Origin: Enhygromyxa salina
GTDB taxonomy: Bacteria > Myxococcota_A > Polyangia > Nannocystales > Nannocystaceae
DNA: 64,000 nt
Direction of reading: 5' to 3'
NCBI RefSeq assembly: GCF_002994615.1
Contig: NZ_PVNK01000064.1
Span: 1-64,000, forward strand
A program made the translations under genes and the position numbers. The notes beneath the pieces were generated by a model. The model searched no databases. It worked only from the letters and a program-made list of their open reading frames with translations, and had not been told where the DNA came from. This document shows, piece by piece, positions 17,413-24,846 of this stretch. How positions within the stretch are numbered: position 1 is the stretch's first letter; the number at the start of each line of letters is the position of its first letter.

Positions 17413-17787
17413 ATGAACCGCTCCCACACCACACTAACCTTGCAAGCTGCGGCCCTGGTCATCGCGTTCATCGCCGGAGCCGCGCCCGCCTGCGTGTCCG
17501 AGACCCCGCCCCCCGGTCACTGCGCCAACGAGCAAGGCGACGCCACCTGCCTCGCCCTCGACCCCACCACCCCCTTTTGCGACGGCTGCGGGAGCGCCGT
17601 CGCAGGCTGCGTCGCCGAGCGGCCCGCGGTGGCCGGCAAAGACCATTGTACCCAAGCCGAGGACCCCGATGCGTACCTGTTGGCGGCATCTACGATCACC
17701 GAACCACGTCCGCTGCTGCGCACGGCGAGGATCATCGCGTGGTCCAACCTCACCCGCGGCAAAGCGGTCAGAGGAGCAGCGCAATGA
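17413..17787 (+). pseudogene. Truncated fourth copy (D) of the beta-helix lipoprotein
   Basis: The first about 71 codons match copies B and C (signal peptide, first Cys-rich segment to VAGCVAE). At about 17625 the homology ends abruptly, and about 50 unrelated codons follow to a stop that overlaps the next ATG as ATGA. The GD tract, Cys module and beta-helix are all missing. The joined reading frame is open, so a secreted 124-residue peptide could still be made, but the shape is that of a deletion remnant fused to the 3' end of whatever once preceded the gene at 17784. Confidence 0.75.
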
Positions 17788-18635
17788 CACCACGCAACAT
17801 CGTCGCCGCGATCGGAATCACGGCCGGGCTGCCGTGGATGCCCGCGGTCGCCCACGCCCAGGATCCTCCGGCCGAAAGCACGCAATCGATCGGGGCGCCG
17901 CTCACGATCACCCTCGAGGTCGACACCGACAAGGTCCCCGACGAGCTGGACTCGCAGGTCGCCGACCTCATCCAAGCCGAAGCAGAGACCCTCGGGCAAC
18001 AGCACGGGTTCGTCTTCGAAGGTAGCGACCGCCCCGATCTCTCGATGCGAATCGCAGTGTCTCAACCCGAAGGTCAAAGCTCGGTCTTCCTCATCACCTC
18101 GTCGGTCGAATTCGAGGGCGCCACGATCAGCAGCGCCACCGAGGACGTCTGCCTGCGCTGTACGGCGAAGGACGTCGCCATGGAGAGCCTCTCGATCTTG
18201 CCGGGCGCCGTCGCGCACGCCCGGGACGCTCGCGCGGAGGCGGCCCGCCCTCCTCTTCCCGCCCCGCCGGCCGATGAAGCGTGCGATGCAGGCGTGCTCG
18301 AAGAGCCCGCGCCCGCGCTGGGCCCGGTGGCCTACGTGGGCATTGGTGCTGGCGCGCTCGGGCTCGGGGCGACGATCGCTGGCGCGGTGCTGCTCTCGCG
18401 TGGAAAGATCTCGACAGACGCCCTGGGAGGCCCGAGCGTCGACTCCATCGACTACCGCCCCCCTGGCGCGGCGCTCGTCGGCGTCGGCCTCGGCGCGCTG
18501 GTGATCGGCAAGGTGTTGTTGGCGCTCGATCTCAGCGTCCTGCGCGAGCGCCGGACCAAGGCTCGCGCGGAGCTCACGGGGATCGGCCTGCGCGCTCACG
18601 ACGGCCCCGGGCTGACGATCCACGGCCGCTTCTGA
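17784..18635 (+). CDS. Secreted/membrane CxxC protein, paralogue 2
   Basis: The 283-residue product has a signal peptide (cleavage near AVAHAQ), then a domain opening LEVDTDKVPDE and carrying C123-L-R-C126. A Pro/Ala-rich linker follows, then two hydrophobic segments in the last 110 residues. Length, order and motifs parallel the 11665 gene, so the two are paralogues bracketing the lipoprotein array. A good Shine-Dalgarno (GAGGAG) precedes the ATG, which overlaps the stop of truncated copy D. Function is unknown; co-transcription with kinases suggests a signalling or envelope role. Confidence 0.75.
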   Translation: MTPRNIVAAIGITAGLPWMPAVAHAQDPPAESTQSIGAPLTITLEVDTDKVPDELDSQVADLIQAEAETLGQQHGFVFEGSDRPDLSMRIAVSQPEGQSSVFLITSSVEFEGATISSATEDVCLRCTAKDVAMESLSILPGAVAHARDARAEAARPPLPAPPADEACDAGVLEEPAPALGPVAYVGIGAGALGLGATIAGAVLLSRGKISTDALGGPSVDSIDYRPPGAALVGVGLGALVIGKVLLALDLSVLRERRTKARAELTGIGLRAHDGPGLTIHGRF

Positions 18636-18661
18636 GCGCGGATTCATTCGAGACATCCACC

Positions 18662-20023
18662 ATGAGCGCGAAGCCACCCAAGGCCGACCTGACCGAGCCG
18701 ACGACAGGCTCCAACAAGACCAAGACCGCCCGGCGGCCCGGCCAGCTGCGGGTCCGCCTGTTCGACCAAGAGAGCGCCGAGTTCCCCCTCGCCAACGGCT
18801 CGACGATCACCTTCGGCCGCAGCCGCGCCGCCAACGTGGTCATCAGCGATCAGTCGGTGAGCAAGGTCCACTTCTCCTTGCGGGTCGTCGACGGCGGCGT
18901 CGAGCTCGAGGACTTGGGCTCGAAGAACGGGACCTGGTACGCGAGCCGACGCGTGCGCCGTCTCGTGCTCGTGCCCGGCGACAAGTTCTGGGCCGGGGAG
19001 TGCGGCGTCGAGCTGCTCGAGGTCGGCGAGGTCGACGTCGAGATCGCCGCCGACACCGAGTGCGGGCTGCTGTTCGGCGAGAGCGTGGCGATGCGCGAGT
19101 TGTTCGCCATGATCGCCAAGCTGGCCCCGGCCCCCCTCGATGTCCTCGTCCAGGGCGAGACCGGCACGGGCAAGGAGCTCACCGCGCGCACGCTCCACGA
19201 CCTCTCGGGCCGACGCGACCAGCCCTTTGTCGTCCTCGACTGCAGCACGCTGCCCTCGACCCTGGCCGACGCAGCCATCTTCGGCTTCCGCCGGGGCGCG
19301 TTCACGGGGGCCGACCACGATCAGCCGGGTCTGTTCGAGCAGGCCGACGGTGGCACGCTCTTCATCGATGAGATCGGTGAGCTCTCGGCGGACCTGCAGC
19401 TGAAGTTTCTCCGCGCGCTCGATCGTCGACAGGTCGCGAGGCTCGGAGACGCAGGCAAGCTCCGCACCGTCGATATCCGGGTGGTCGCGGCGACCAACCG
19501 GGATCTGAGCGCCGATGTCCGCGCCGGGCGCTTTCGTGAGGATCTCTTCCACCGGGTCGTACATGCGTCGCTGCGCTTGCCGCCCCTGCGCGAGCGCGGG
19601 ATGGACATGGTCGCGCTCGCAAAGGGCTTCTTGGCCGCGCTGGCCGAGAAGCACGGCGAGCGCATCACGCTGGCCGACGACGCCAAGACGCTGATGGTCA
19701 CCTACGACTGGCCCGGCAACGTGCGCGAGTTGAAGCACGCAATTCGGCGCGCAGCGTTCGTCTGTCGTGATCGGGTGATTCGCTCGGAGGACCTGCTCCT
19801 CGGACGCCCCGACGGATGGGGCTACAAGTTGGCCAAGGCCCTCGATGACGCCAAGAGTCACGAGTACGAAGACCTCCACACCCTCGTCGACAGCATCTAC
19901 CTGCCGACGGTCCTGTCCGAGTGCCAGACGATCAGCGCGAGCGCGCGGCGCTTGGGGATCACGCGCGGGCGCCTGCGAGCCAAGCTCAAGGCCCTGGGCC
20001 TACACGACGCCAGCGACCGATGA
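18662..20023 (+). CDS. FHA-domain sigma54-dependent transcription activator
   Basis: This 453-residue activator has an N-terminal FHA domain (about 30-105; [13 protein letters not shown], SxxH, GSKNGTW) that binds phosphothreonine. A sigma54 AAA+ domain follows with Walker A GETGTGKE (165-172), the sigma54-contact loop GAFTGA (212-217), Walker B GTLFIDE (about 231-237) and the R-finger region, then a Fis-type HTH at the end. FHA replaces the receiver domain, so the input is probably Ser/Thr kinase phosphorylation, as from the kinases upstream on the same strand. Sigma54-type promoters occur before kinase 1 and before hcp. The 3' end overlaps the convergent DUF2169 gene by 24 bp. Confidence 0.93.
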   Translation: MSAKPPKADLTEPTTGSNKTKTARRPGQLRVRLFDQESAEFPLANGSTITFGRSRAANVVISDQSVSKVHFSLRVVDGGVELEDLGSKNGTWYASRRVRRLVLVPGDKFWAGECGVELLEVGEVDVEIAADTECGLLFGESVAMRELFAMIAKLAPAPLDVLVQGETGTGKELTARTLHDLSGRRDQPFVVLDCSTLPSTLADAAIFGFRRGAFTGADHDQPGLFEQADGGTLFIDEIGELSADLQLKFLRALDRRQVARLGDAGKLRTVDIRVVAATNRDLSADVRAGRFREDLFHRVVHASLRLPPLRERGMDMVALAKGFLAALAEKHGERITLADDAKTLMVTYDWPGNVRELKHAIRRAAFVCRDRVIRSEDLLLGRPDGWGYKLAKALDDAKSHEYEDLHTLVDSIYLPTVLSECQTISASARRLGITRGRLRAKLKALGLHDASDR

Positions 20024-21226
20024 GCCGTCCGACGGCTGGGCCAAGCTGACTGTCTCGGTGGGCACGCGCCGCCCCTCGACCAACACGTCGACGCCAGCGA
20101 GCAGGTCGTAGTCTCGCTGACCCGGTCGAGGCATCGCGATCGGCAAGCGCACAGGTGGGCGAGCGTGGCCCACCCAGACCAGATTGGCGAGGCCCTCGTC
20201 GGGCAGCAGCTCGACAGTCGCCAAGTGGAGGCGATGCTCGAGGCGCCGACCTTCGAACGCGACGAGGACCTCGGGCCTCAGCGCGGGCAGGCACGTGGCG
20301 ATCGAGCCCTGGTCCGAGAAACCGTGGAGCTCGATCCGCGCGTCCTCGCCGAGCTCGGCGAAGCGCAAGCCCGGTGAGGCGCCGCTTTGAAACCGAGGAT
20401 CGGGCCGCGGCGACTCGACCTGCTCGGCGTCCACCCAGCCCCCGCGAACCTCGGGGAGCTCGTGCGCGGCGCCTGCGAACTCCGGGTGCGCCAGGCCCAG
20501 CAAGGTCGAGCGAGGAAACCATCCTTGTCGCCACCACCCGAACCCAGCCGGGATCGGCGCCTGGGCCCACCGCCGCCGATCACCGATGATCAATCGCGAC
20601 GGGCTCAGCAGGTGCGACGGCGACTCGAAATTGGGCAGCGCCATGCCGTCGACCATGCTCGGGATGTTGTTGAGCACCCAGCCGCGCCCGGCGGGATTGC
20701 GAGGATAGGCCCCCGGATGTTGCTCGGGCGAGAACAAGCGGAAGAGATCGAGCATGTCCTCGACGGGCGCGTGTGGGAGGCTCAGATCGATGCCGCCGTA
20801 CGCTCGGCGCCAGCTCAGCTCGAGCGCGGTGAAGGGCTCGGGCTCGCTGAACTGCAAGCGACCGCCGCGATGCAGGACCCGTCGGTCTCCGAGCACACGG
20901 ATCCACTTTTGCCGCCGCCCGACGACGACGCCCGCGTTCATCGTCTGGATCGGGCGACCAGCTGGCGACCGCACGTGACCGCGAACAACGACGTCGGTCC
21001 ATGGCTTGAGCTCCCATAGATCGGTCTCCTGGACCGTGCAGCCGACGCCGAACTGCTCGTTGGGCCCCTCGGACACCGTGTCGAGGGTCAACGGCAGATC
21101 ACCTTCGGCGCGCCGCATCGGACCGTGGCTCGGCAGCACGTGGGTCAGCTTGATGAAAACCGCGAGGCGCTGCTCGCGACCGGGGCCGTCGAACAGCATC
21201 GTCTTTTGCGAGGCTTCGGTGCTCAC
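20000..21226 (-). CDS. DUF2169 family protein (T6SS-associated), intact
   Basis: This 408-residue protein starts at GTG in a GTGA overlap with the upstream DUF2169 gene. Family-typical stretches include VFIKLTHVL near the start, VVVRGHVRSPAGRP, a WRRAYGGIDLS motif, NPAGRGWV and LPNFE. DUF2169 proteins are encoded beside vgrG genes in type VI secretion loci and are thought to help load or adapt effectors; the exact role is not established. No signal peptide, so it is cytoplasmic. It is the last gene of the hcp-vgrG operon. Confidence 0.8.
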   Translation of the reverse strand: MSTEASQKTMLFDGPGREQRLAVFIKLTHVLPSHGPMRRAEGDLPLTLDTVSEGPNEQFGVGCTVQETDLWELKPWTDVVVRGHVRSPAGRPIQTMNAGVVVGRRQKWIRVLGDRRVLHRGGRLQFSEPEPFTALELSWRRAYGGIDLSLPHAPVEDMLDLFRLFSPEQHPGAYPRNPAGRGWVLNNIPSMVDGMALPNFESPSHLLSPSRLIIGDRRRWAQAPIPAGFGWWRQGWFPRSTLLGLAHPEFAGAAHELPEVRGGWVDAEQVESPRPDPRFQSGASPGLRFAELGEDARIELHGFSDQGSIATCLPALRPEVLVAFEGRRLEHRLHLATVELLPDEGLANLVWVGHARPPVRLPIAMPRPGQRDYDLLAGVDVLVEGRRVPTETVSLAQPSDGSSVAGVV

Positions 21227-22217
21227 GCGATCGCCTCCAGGCGAGCGGCGCCGCACTCGAGTTCGGAGCAACGGAGGCGAACGACCCTCGGGACCTCGCG
21301 GGCGTAGTCGTAGCGAAACACAACTCGGTGGGTGAGCACGAGCTCGCGCTGGGTCGGGAGCACCAAGATCGTGTCGATCTCGCCGACGAAGGTGTGGTCT
21401 GCCGCGCCGAGCGATACCTGCGCGACCACCCCAGTCCCAGGCAGCGAATACTCCCGGCCCGCCTCGCGCTCGGGCGTCAGGTTGTGAAGCCGCAAGGTCG
21501 CCCCCGGCGGGTAGCAAGTCAGCCTGTGCGCCGGGACCGCGACGTTGTAGATCTCCCGGGTCAAGCCCCGGCCGTCGACGCCGACCTCCGCGAGCGCGTC
21601 CGCAGTGTAGCTGGTCCCGAGCGGCAGGGGACAAAAGGACACCGGTCGGGGCCGATCCTCAATCGCCTGGATCAGCTCGCCGGGATTCTCGATGTTGGGC
21701 AGCGCGACCCCCTCCGCCGCGCGAGGGTCGAGCACGTAGCCCCTCCCGAGCTGGTTGTCGACGCACGGCACCTCACTGCCGTTGACCACGGCGTGGCCAC
21801 CAAACGCTCGCGCCCACGTGATCGGCATCTCCACGAAGGGGGCAGGATCGCTGGCGGTCCAGCCCGGCCAGCGCTTTTGCCACTGTCGATCTCCGATCAC
21901 CGCCAGACCAAAGTAGTCGTCGTCGATCGACATCCCCGCCATCAGCGCTGACGTTGGCCTGCCCCGGGTGCGAACGCCGTTGCGAGCGCGAGAAGATCGA
22001 CGCCGAGCTTGCCGTAGCCCGCGTCAGGCGGAAATTCCACGCCATCGATGCTCGACGGTTTGAGCGCCACCGGTCGCTGACGCCCGCGCAGCTCGAGACG
22101 ACCGGCGTCGGTCATCGCGTAGGTCGCCTTCGCGACGATCGTCGCGACCATGAGGTCTTCGGACAAGATCGTCCGCAGCATGTAGGCCTCGAGCGGGGAT
22201 TCATTGAGCAGGATCAT
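21223..22217 (-). pseudogene. DUF2169 gene split by a one-base frameshift
   Basis: The N-terminal half reads from the ATG at 22217 to a stop at 21942; the C-terminal half continues in another frame to 21223. Reading the C-terminal frame upstream gives GRPTSALMAGMSIDDDYFGL, which joins the N-half LATAFAPG exactly as the DUF2169 family requires. Restoring one G in the minus-strand G-run (plus C-run at 21962-21965) yields a continuous gene of about 330 codons. The C-half could restart at the ATG at 21942, which overlaps the stop as TGATG. This is either a real mutation, a phase-variable run or a homopolymer sequencing error. ATGA overlap with vgrG upstream. Confidence 0.8.
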
Positions 22218-23587
22218 GTCGCCGTGGCCTCCCCCGCGGTCGCGTAATTTGGGTTGTCTGTGAGCATCTCGTCAACCTCGGGCTGGTAGAACGCCTCCTT
22301 CAACGCGTTCGTCGTCACCCCCCGCAACCCTTTTGTCTCGATCGCGCAAGGGACTCCGTCGAACTCACCCCACCACAAGATGGTGCCCTTGCCGTCGGCG
22401 ACGCTGTAGCTGAAGAGCCCATAGGGCATCTTCAGGCTGGCGTCGAGGATCAACGACTTGAGTACGCCGTCATACGCAGACTTCCTCACGACCTCGACGG
22501 CGAGCGCGCCGCCGATCTCACCGCGCTCGACGTCGGGACAATCGCCCCGGGCGTGCTGTTGAATCACGAGGAACTCGTGGTCGAGTTCGGGCCGACCGTC
22601 GGCGACGACCCTGAACCGGCGACCGGGCGCGAGACCGGTCACATTGGCGACACCGCGCATTGACCGGTCACCCCGTCGCGCGTGGGCGAGTTCCCGATTC
22701 ACCCGCGGCTCCGGGTCGGTCTCGACGATCCGACCGTGATGATAGACCTCGCGCGCGCTCAGACCACCGCCGGGCTCACCCCTTCGCGCGGTCGTTGGCG
22801 TCGACGGGCTGAGCCAGTCAAAGGTCCGCCGAACGACGGTGGTCGGGCGCAGCGAGCCTGCCCAAGTCAGGCGCTGAATGCTCTCGACCGCGGCCTCGTG
22901 CTCTCCAGTAGCGATGATCGCCAGGGTCGGTTCATCGTCGAGGGTCGCGACCTCGGGCCAGCGCTCGGCGCTGTCCTCGAGGACCATGACCTCGCGCCCG
23001 GTCCCTCGATCGTGGTCGAAGTGGTAGCTGATGCCTTCGTCTTCGAGCAAGCGCGAGACAAAGCTGAGATCGCTCTCTTGGTACTGGACCACGTACTCTC
23101 GTGACTCGTAGCGCTCGCGTAGACCACAGGTTTCGAGTTCACGGCCGTAGTCCACGAATGGCGCGCTCAGGATCTCTTCGACGATGGCCAGAGCCGACAT
23201 CTGCTGCCACAGCCGGGTGTCAACGCGCTGCTCGAGCAAGCGCAGCGCCGGAACGACAACGACACGGACCGAGCGCTGGCCCTCGACATGCTCACGCAGT
23301 TCGATAGCCAAGATCACACCGCACACGCTGCGCATGACGCCGTCGCGGTCGATGGTGAGCTCGCAGTTCGACGCCATCAGGACATCGGGGTCGAGCGAGA
23401 CGGCGTCAGCCAAGAGGTCGACGGTCAGCTCGTAGGGCCGTGACAGCCCCTCATTGAGTTCGATGCGTCGAACTCGCCATGGCATGTCGGGCACCGCTTC
23501 GCAGACGAAGTCATATTCGACGCGTGGGAGCGGCCGGTCGACCGTCAACGCCTCGCCGAGGTCGTGGATTCGTGGATCTATCTGCAT
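22214..23587 (-). CDS. vgrG: Short VgrG-like T6SS protein lacking the usual spike region
   Basis: The 457-residue protein matches the gp27-like N-terminal part of VgrG/TssI: YELTVDLLA, CGVILAIELREH and the conserved SDLSFVSRLLEDEGISYHF. It then has VANVTGLAPGRRF. The expected gp5-like OB fold (GPAGEEI, DxxGRVKVQF) and the beta-prism repeats are absent. Instead there is a roughly 110-residue C-terminal domain I do not recognise. An in-frame GTG lies 9 nt upstream of the chosen ATG. It follows hcp after a strong hairpin and overlaps DUF2169 by ATGA. Confidence 0.8.
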   Translation of the reverse strand: MQIDPRIHDLGEALTVDRPLPRVEYDFVCEAVPDMPWRVRRIELNEGLSRPYELTVDLLADAVSLDPDVLMASNCELTIDRDGVMRSVCGVILAIELREHVEGQRSVRVVVVPALRLLEQRVDTRLWQQMSALAIVEEILSAPFVDYGRELETCGLRERYESREYVVQYQESDLSFVSRLLEDEGISYHFDHDRGTGREVMVLEDSAERWPEVATLDDEPTLAIIATGEHEAAVESIQRLTWAGSLRPTTVVRRTFDWLSPSTPTTARRGEPGGGLSAREVYHHGRIVETDPEPRVNRELAHARRGDRSMRGVANVTGLAPGRRFRVVADGRPELDHEFLVIQQHARGDCPDVERGEIGGALAVEVVRKSAYDGVLKSLILDASLKMPYGLFSYSVADGKGTILWWGEFDGVPCAIETKGLRGVTTNALKEAFYQPEVDEMLTDNPNYATAGEATAT

Positions 23588-23606
23588 GGAAACCACACAA
23601 ATGAGC

Positions 23607-23647
23607 GGGGAGGGACGGCCCGGTCGGGACCGGGCCGGGCCCTCCCC
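23607..23647 (-). terminator. Strong GC hairpin between hcp and vgrG
   Basis: Nested arms GGGGAGGG...CCCTCCCC and GGCCCGGTC...GACCGGGCC form a stem of about 16 bp. No U-tract follows, so it may attenuate rather than end transcription, giving far more Hcp than VgrG, which suits the stoichiometry of the secretion tube. Confidence 0.6.
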
Positions 23648-23656
23648 CGGCTCTTG

Positions 23657-24148
23657 TTAGGCGCTCTCGCGCCAGCTATCGGTGTGCTCGACGCCCCCGT
23701 CTTCGTAGGTCCAGGTGATCGTGTGGAACACGATCGCGACCTCCTCCGTGGGCGGCTCTTCGGAGCTCGCGGGGTCGATCGCGTCGGGCGACACACGCTT
23801 GATGTGCGAGATCCGAGCGCCCGAGATCGCGACGGTGAAGAACTGCTCCGTCGTGCCATCGCCATCGGGGCTCGGTCGATAGAACCTGAACACCGCCTCG
23901 ATGTTCTCGTTGTTGCACAGCGCCTTGGCCAGCAGGGGCGAGGACTTGTCGATGCGCTTGCGCAGCACGATCGGTTCGTAGGTCCGACGACCCGTCGCGA
24001 CGCCGGAGCCCTTCTCCCGCGCGGTGCGAACCGAGTCTGCGAAGTACAGACACTCGATCGTGTCCTCTCGACCCATGCTGGTTTGTGTACTCTCGCCAGC
24101 AACTTCGATGCCGTTGGCCTTGAGCCACACGTGGACGGTTTCTGCCAT
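23657..24148 (-). CDS. hcp: Hcp-family type VI secretion tube protein
   Basis: At 163 residues it has normal Hcp length. The pattern is typical: an initial strand MAETVHVWLKANG, then RRTYEPIVLRKRIDKSSPLL, a one-helix segment LAKALCNNENIEAVFRFYRP, and the ISHIKRVSPD strand before the C-terminal TWTYEDGGVEH. Hcp hexamers stack into the T6SS tube and can carry effectors. The ATG at 24148 is chosen because upstream residues do not fit the family. A consensus -24/-12 promoter lies 44 nt upstream. No other structural T6SS genes (tssB, tssC, clpV) are in the window, so this is an orphan hcp-vgrG island. Confidence 0.9.
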   Translation of the reverse strand: MAETVHVWLKANGIEVAGESTQTSMGREDTIECLYFADSVRTAREKGSGVATGRRTYEPIVLRKRIDKSSPLLAKALCNNENIEAVFRFYRPSPDGDGTTEQFFTVAISGARISHIKRVSPDAIDPASSEEPPTEEVAIVFHTITWTYEDGGVEHTDSWRESA

Positions 24149-24191
24149 TTTTCTGATTACACCTTTCCGGTCAGTGACCGTCGCCCACCTG

Positions 24192-24207
24192 AGCAAGCGC
24201 CGTGCCA
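24192..24207 (-). promoter_or_regulatory. Consensus sigma54 -24/-12 promoter of hcp
   Basis: The minus strand reads TGGCACGGCGCTTGCT, a full match to TGGCAC-N5-TTGCT with GG-N10-GC spacing. It lies 44 nt before the hcp ATG, in the intergenic region. A palindrome GGTCAGTGACC (24169-24179) lies near the predicted transcription start. Confidence 0.8.
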
Positions 24208-24291
24208 CGTTCCGAAGGAAGCACAGCCCGGTCTGACGACGGGAGTGACGCAAAACCAGCCACACGAGTCGATCGGAGGTGACGCGGGGTC

Positions 24292-24345
24292 GGTCAGACT
24301 CGGGCCTGACGCGATCCGAGCCAGCTGAGGTGCGCCGATCTGACC
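24292..24345. promoter_or_regulatory. Candidate activator site: inverted GGTCAGA pair
   Basis: GGTCAGA (24292-24298) and TCTGACC (24339-24345) are exact inverted copies, centred between two divergent -24/-12 sites and about 85-155 bp from each. A related GGTCAGTGACC lies at 24169. Enhancer-like sites for sigma54 activators sit at such distances. The assignment to the FHA activator is a guess from context. Confidence 0.4.
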
Positions 24346-24396
24346 GGTCTCGACGCAGTCCCTGGCCTCAGCGAATCCACAGCGCCTCGATCCCAA

Positions 24397-24412
24397 GGCA
24401 CGTGCCTTGCTT
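24397..24412 (+). promoter_or_regulatory. Possible divergent sigma54 promoter
   Basis: GGCACGTGCCTTGCTT has GG (24397-24398), ten bases, then GC (24409-24410), close to the -24/-12 consensus. AAGGCACGTGCCTT is also a perfect 14-bp palindrome, so a repressor or activator operator is an alternative reading. It faces the small gene at 24525. Confidence 0.5.
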
Positions 24413-24524
24413 CGGCCGGGCCGAATGACCAACAACGTCAATTCCCTCGGTCTCGTTCGCAGGGGAGAGATCGAGTCGTGCGCATGCGTAACACGCACTC
24501 ACTCGCGCGGGCGTCGGATGGACC

Positions 24525-24731
24525 ATGAGCGCCGCTACGAGTGGCAATCTCCTGTGCGAACTGCGTGTGGGCGTGCCCCTCGTCTTGGTGCTCGGCGGCC
24601 GCCGCCGCCTGGTCACATCGATGATCCGCAGTATCGAACCGGTGTCGATCGACCTCATGTTCATCGAGACCTCGAACAGCCGCTACCGCGTTCGTCGGGT
24701 CGTCCCGTGCGGGCAGGGTGTCGAGGCCTGA
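24525..24731 (+). CDS. Small 68-residue hypothetical protein
   Basis: The frame encodes a basic, beta-rich protein with the run LVTSMIRSIEP...FIETSNSRYRVRRV, which reads like a small SH3-like or OB-like barrel. Codon usage fits the genome. It lies in the gap between hcp and the metalloprotease, about 100 nt downstream of a possible -24/-12 site, which argues that it is expressed with the T6SS module. No signal peptide, no recognised family. Confidence 0.5.
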   Translation: MSAATSGNLLCELRVGVPLVLVLGGRRRLVTSMIRSIEPVSIDLMFIETSNSRYRVRRVVPCGQGVEA

Positions 24732-24833
24732 CGATCCGCGCGCGCTGGCGCCGCCGAAGCCGCGGGCCGCCGCTTCGAAGTTGTCTTCGACGTCGGTCAA
24801 GATCGCCGCCGAGACCCAAGGAGGGAAAGAGCG

Positions 24834-24839
24834 TAGACT
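24834..24839 (+). promoter_or_regulatory. -10-like TAGACT before the metalloprotease GTG start
   Basis: TAGACT is followed by seven bases and the GTG at 24847. The purine-rich AAGGAGGG further upstream is too far (about 20 nt) to be a normal ribosome-binding site, so a leaderless start is favoured. Confidence 0.5.
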
Positions 24840-24846
24840 CTGGACC

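Larger units (their letters stand above)
14031..17625. repeat. Tandem duplication, ~1.63-kb unit, two full and one partial copy
   Basis: The junction sequence, running from the DIDGDPRP codons of one gene through the signal peptide of the next, recurs at about 14031, 15665 and 17296. Start codons of copies B, C and D are spaced 1634 and 1631 bp. The third unit stops after about 330 bp. High identity outside the variable windows implies recent duplication or continuing gene conversion. Confidence 0.9.
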
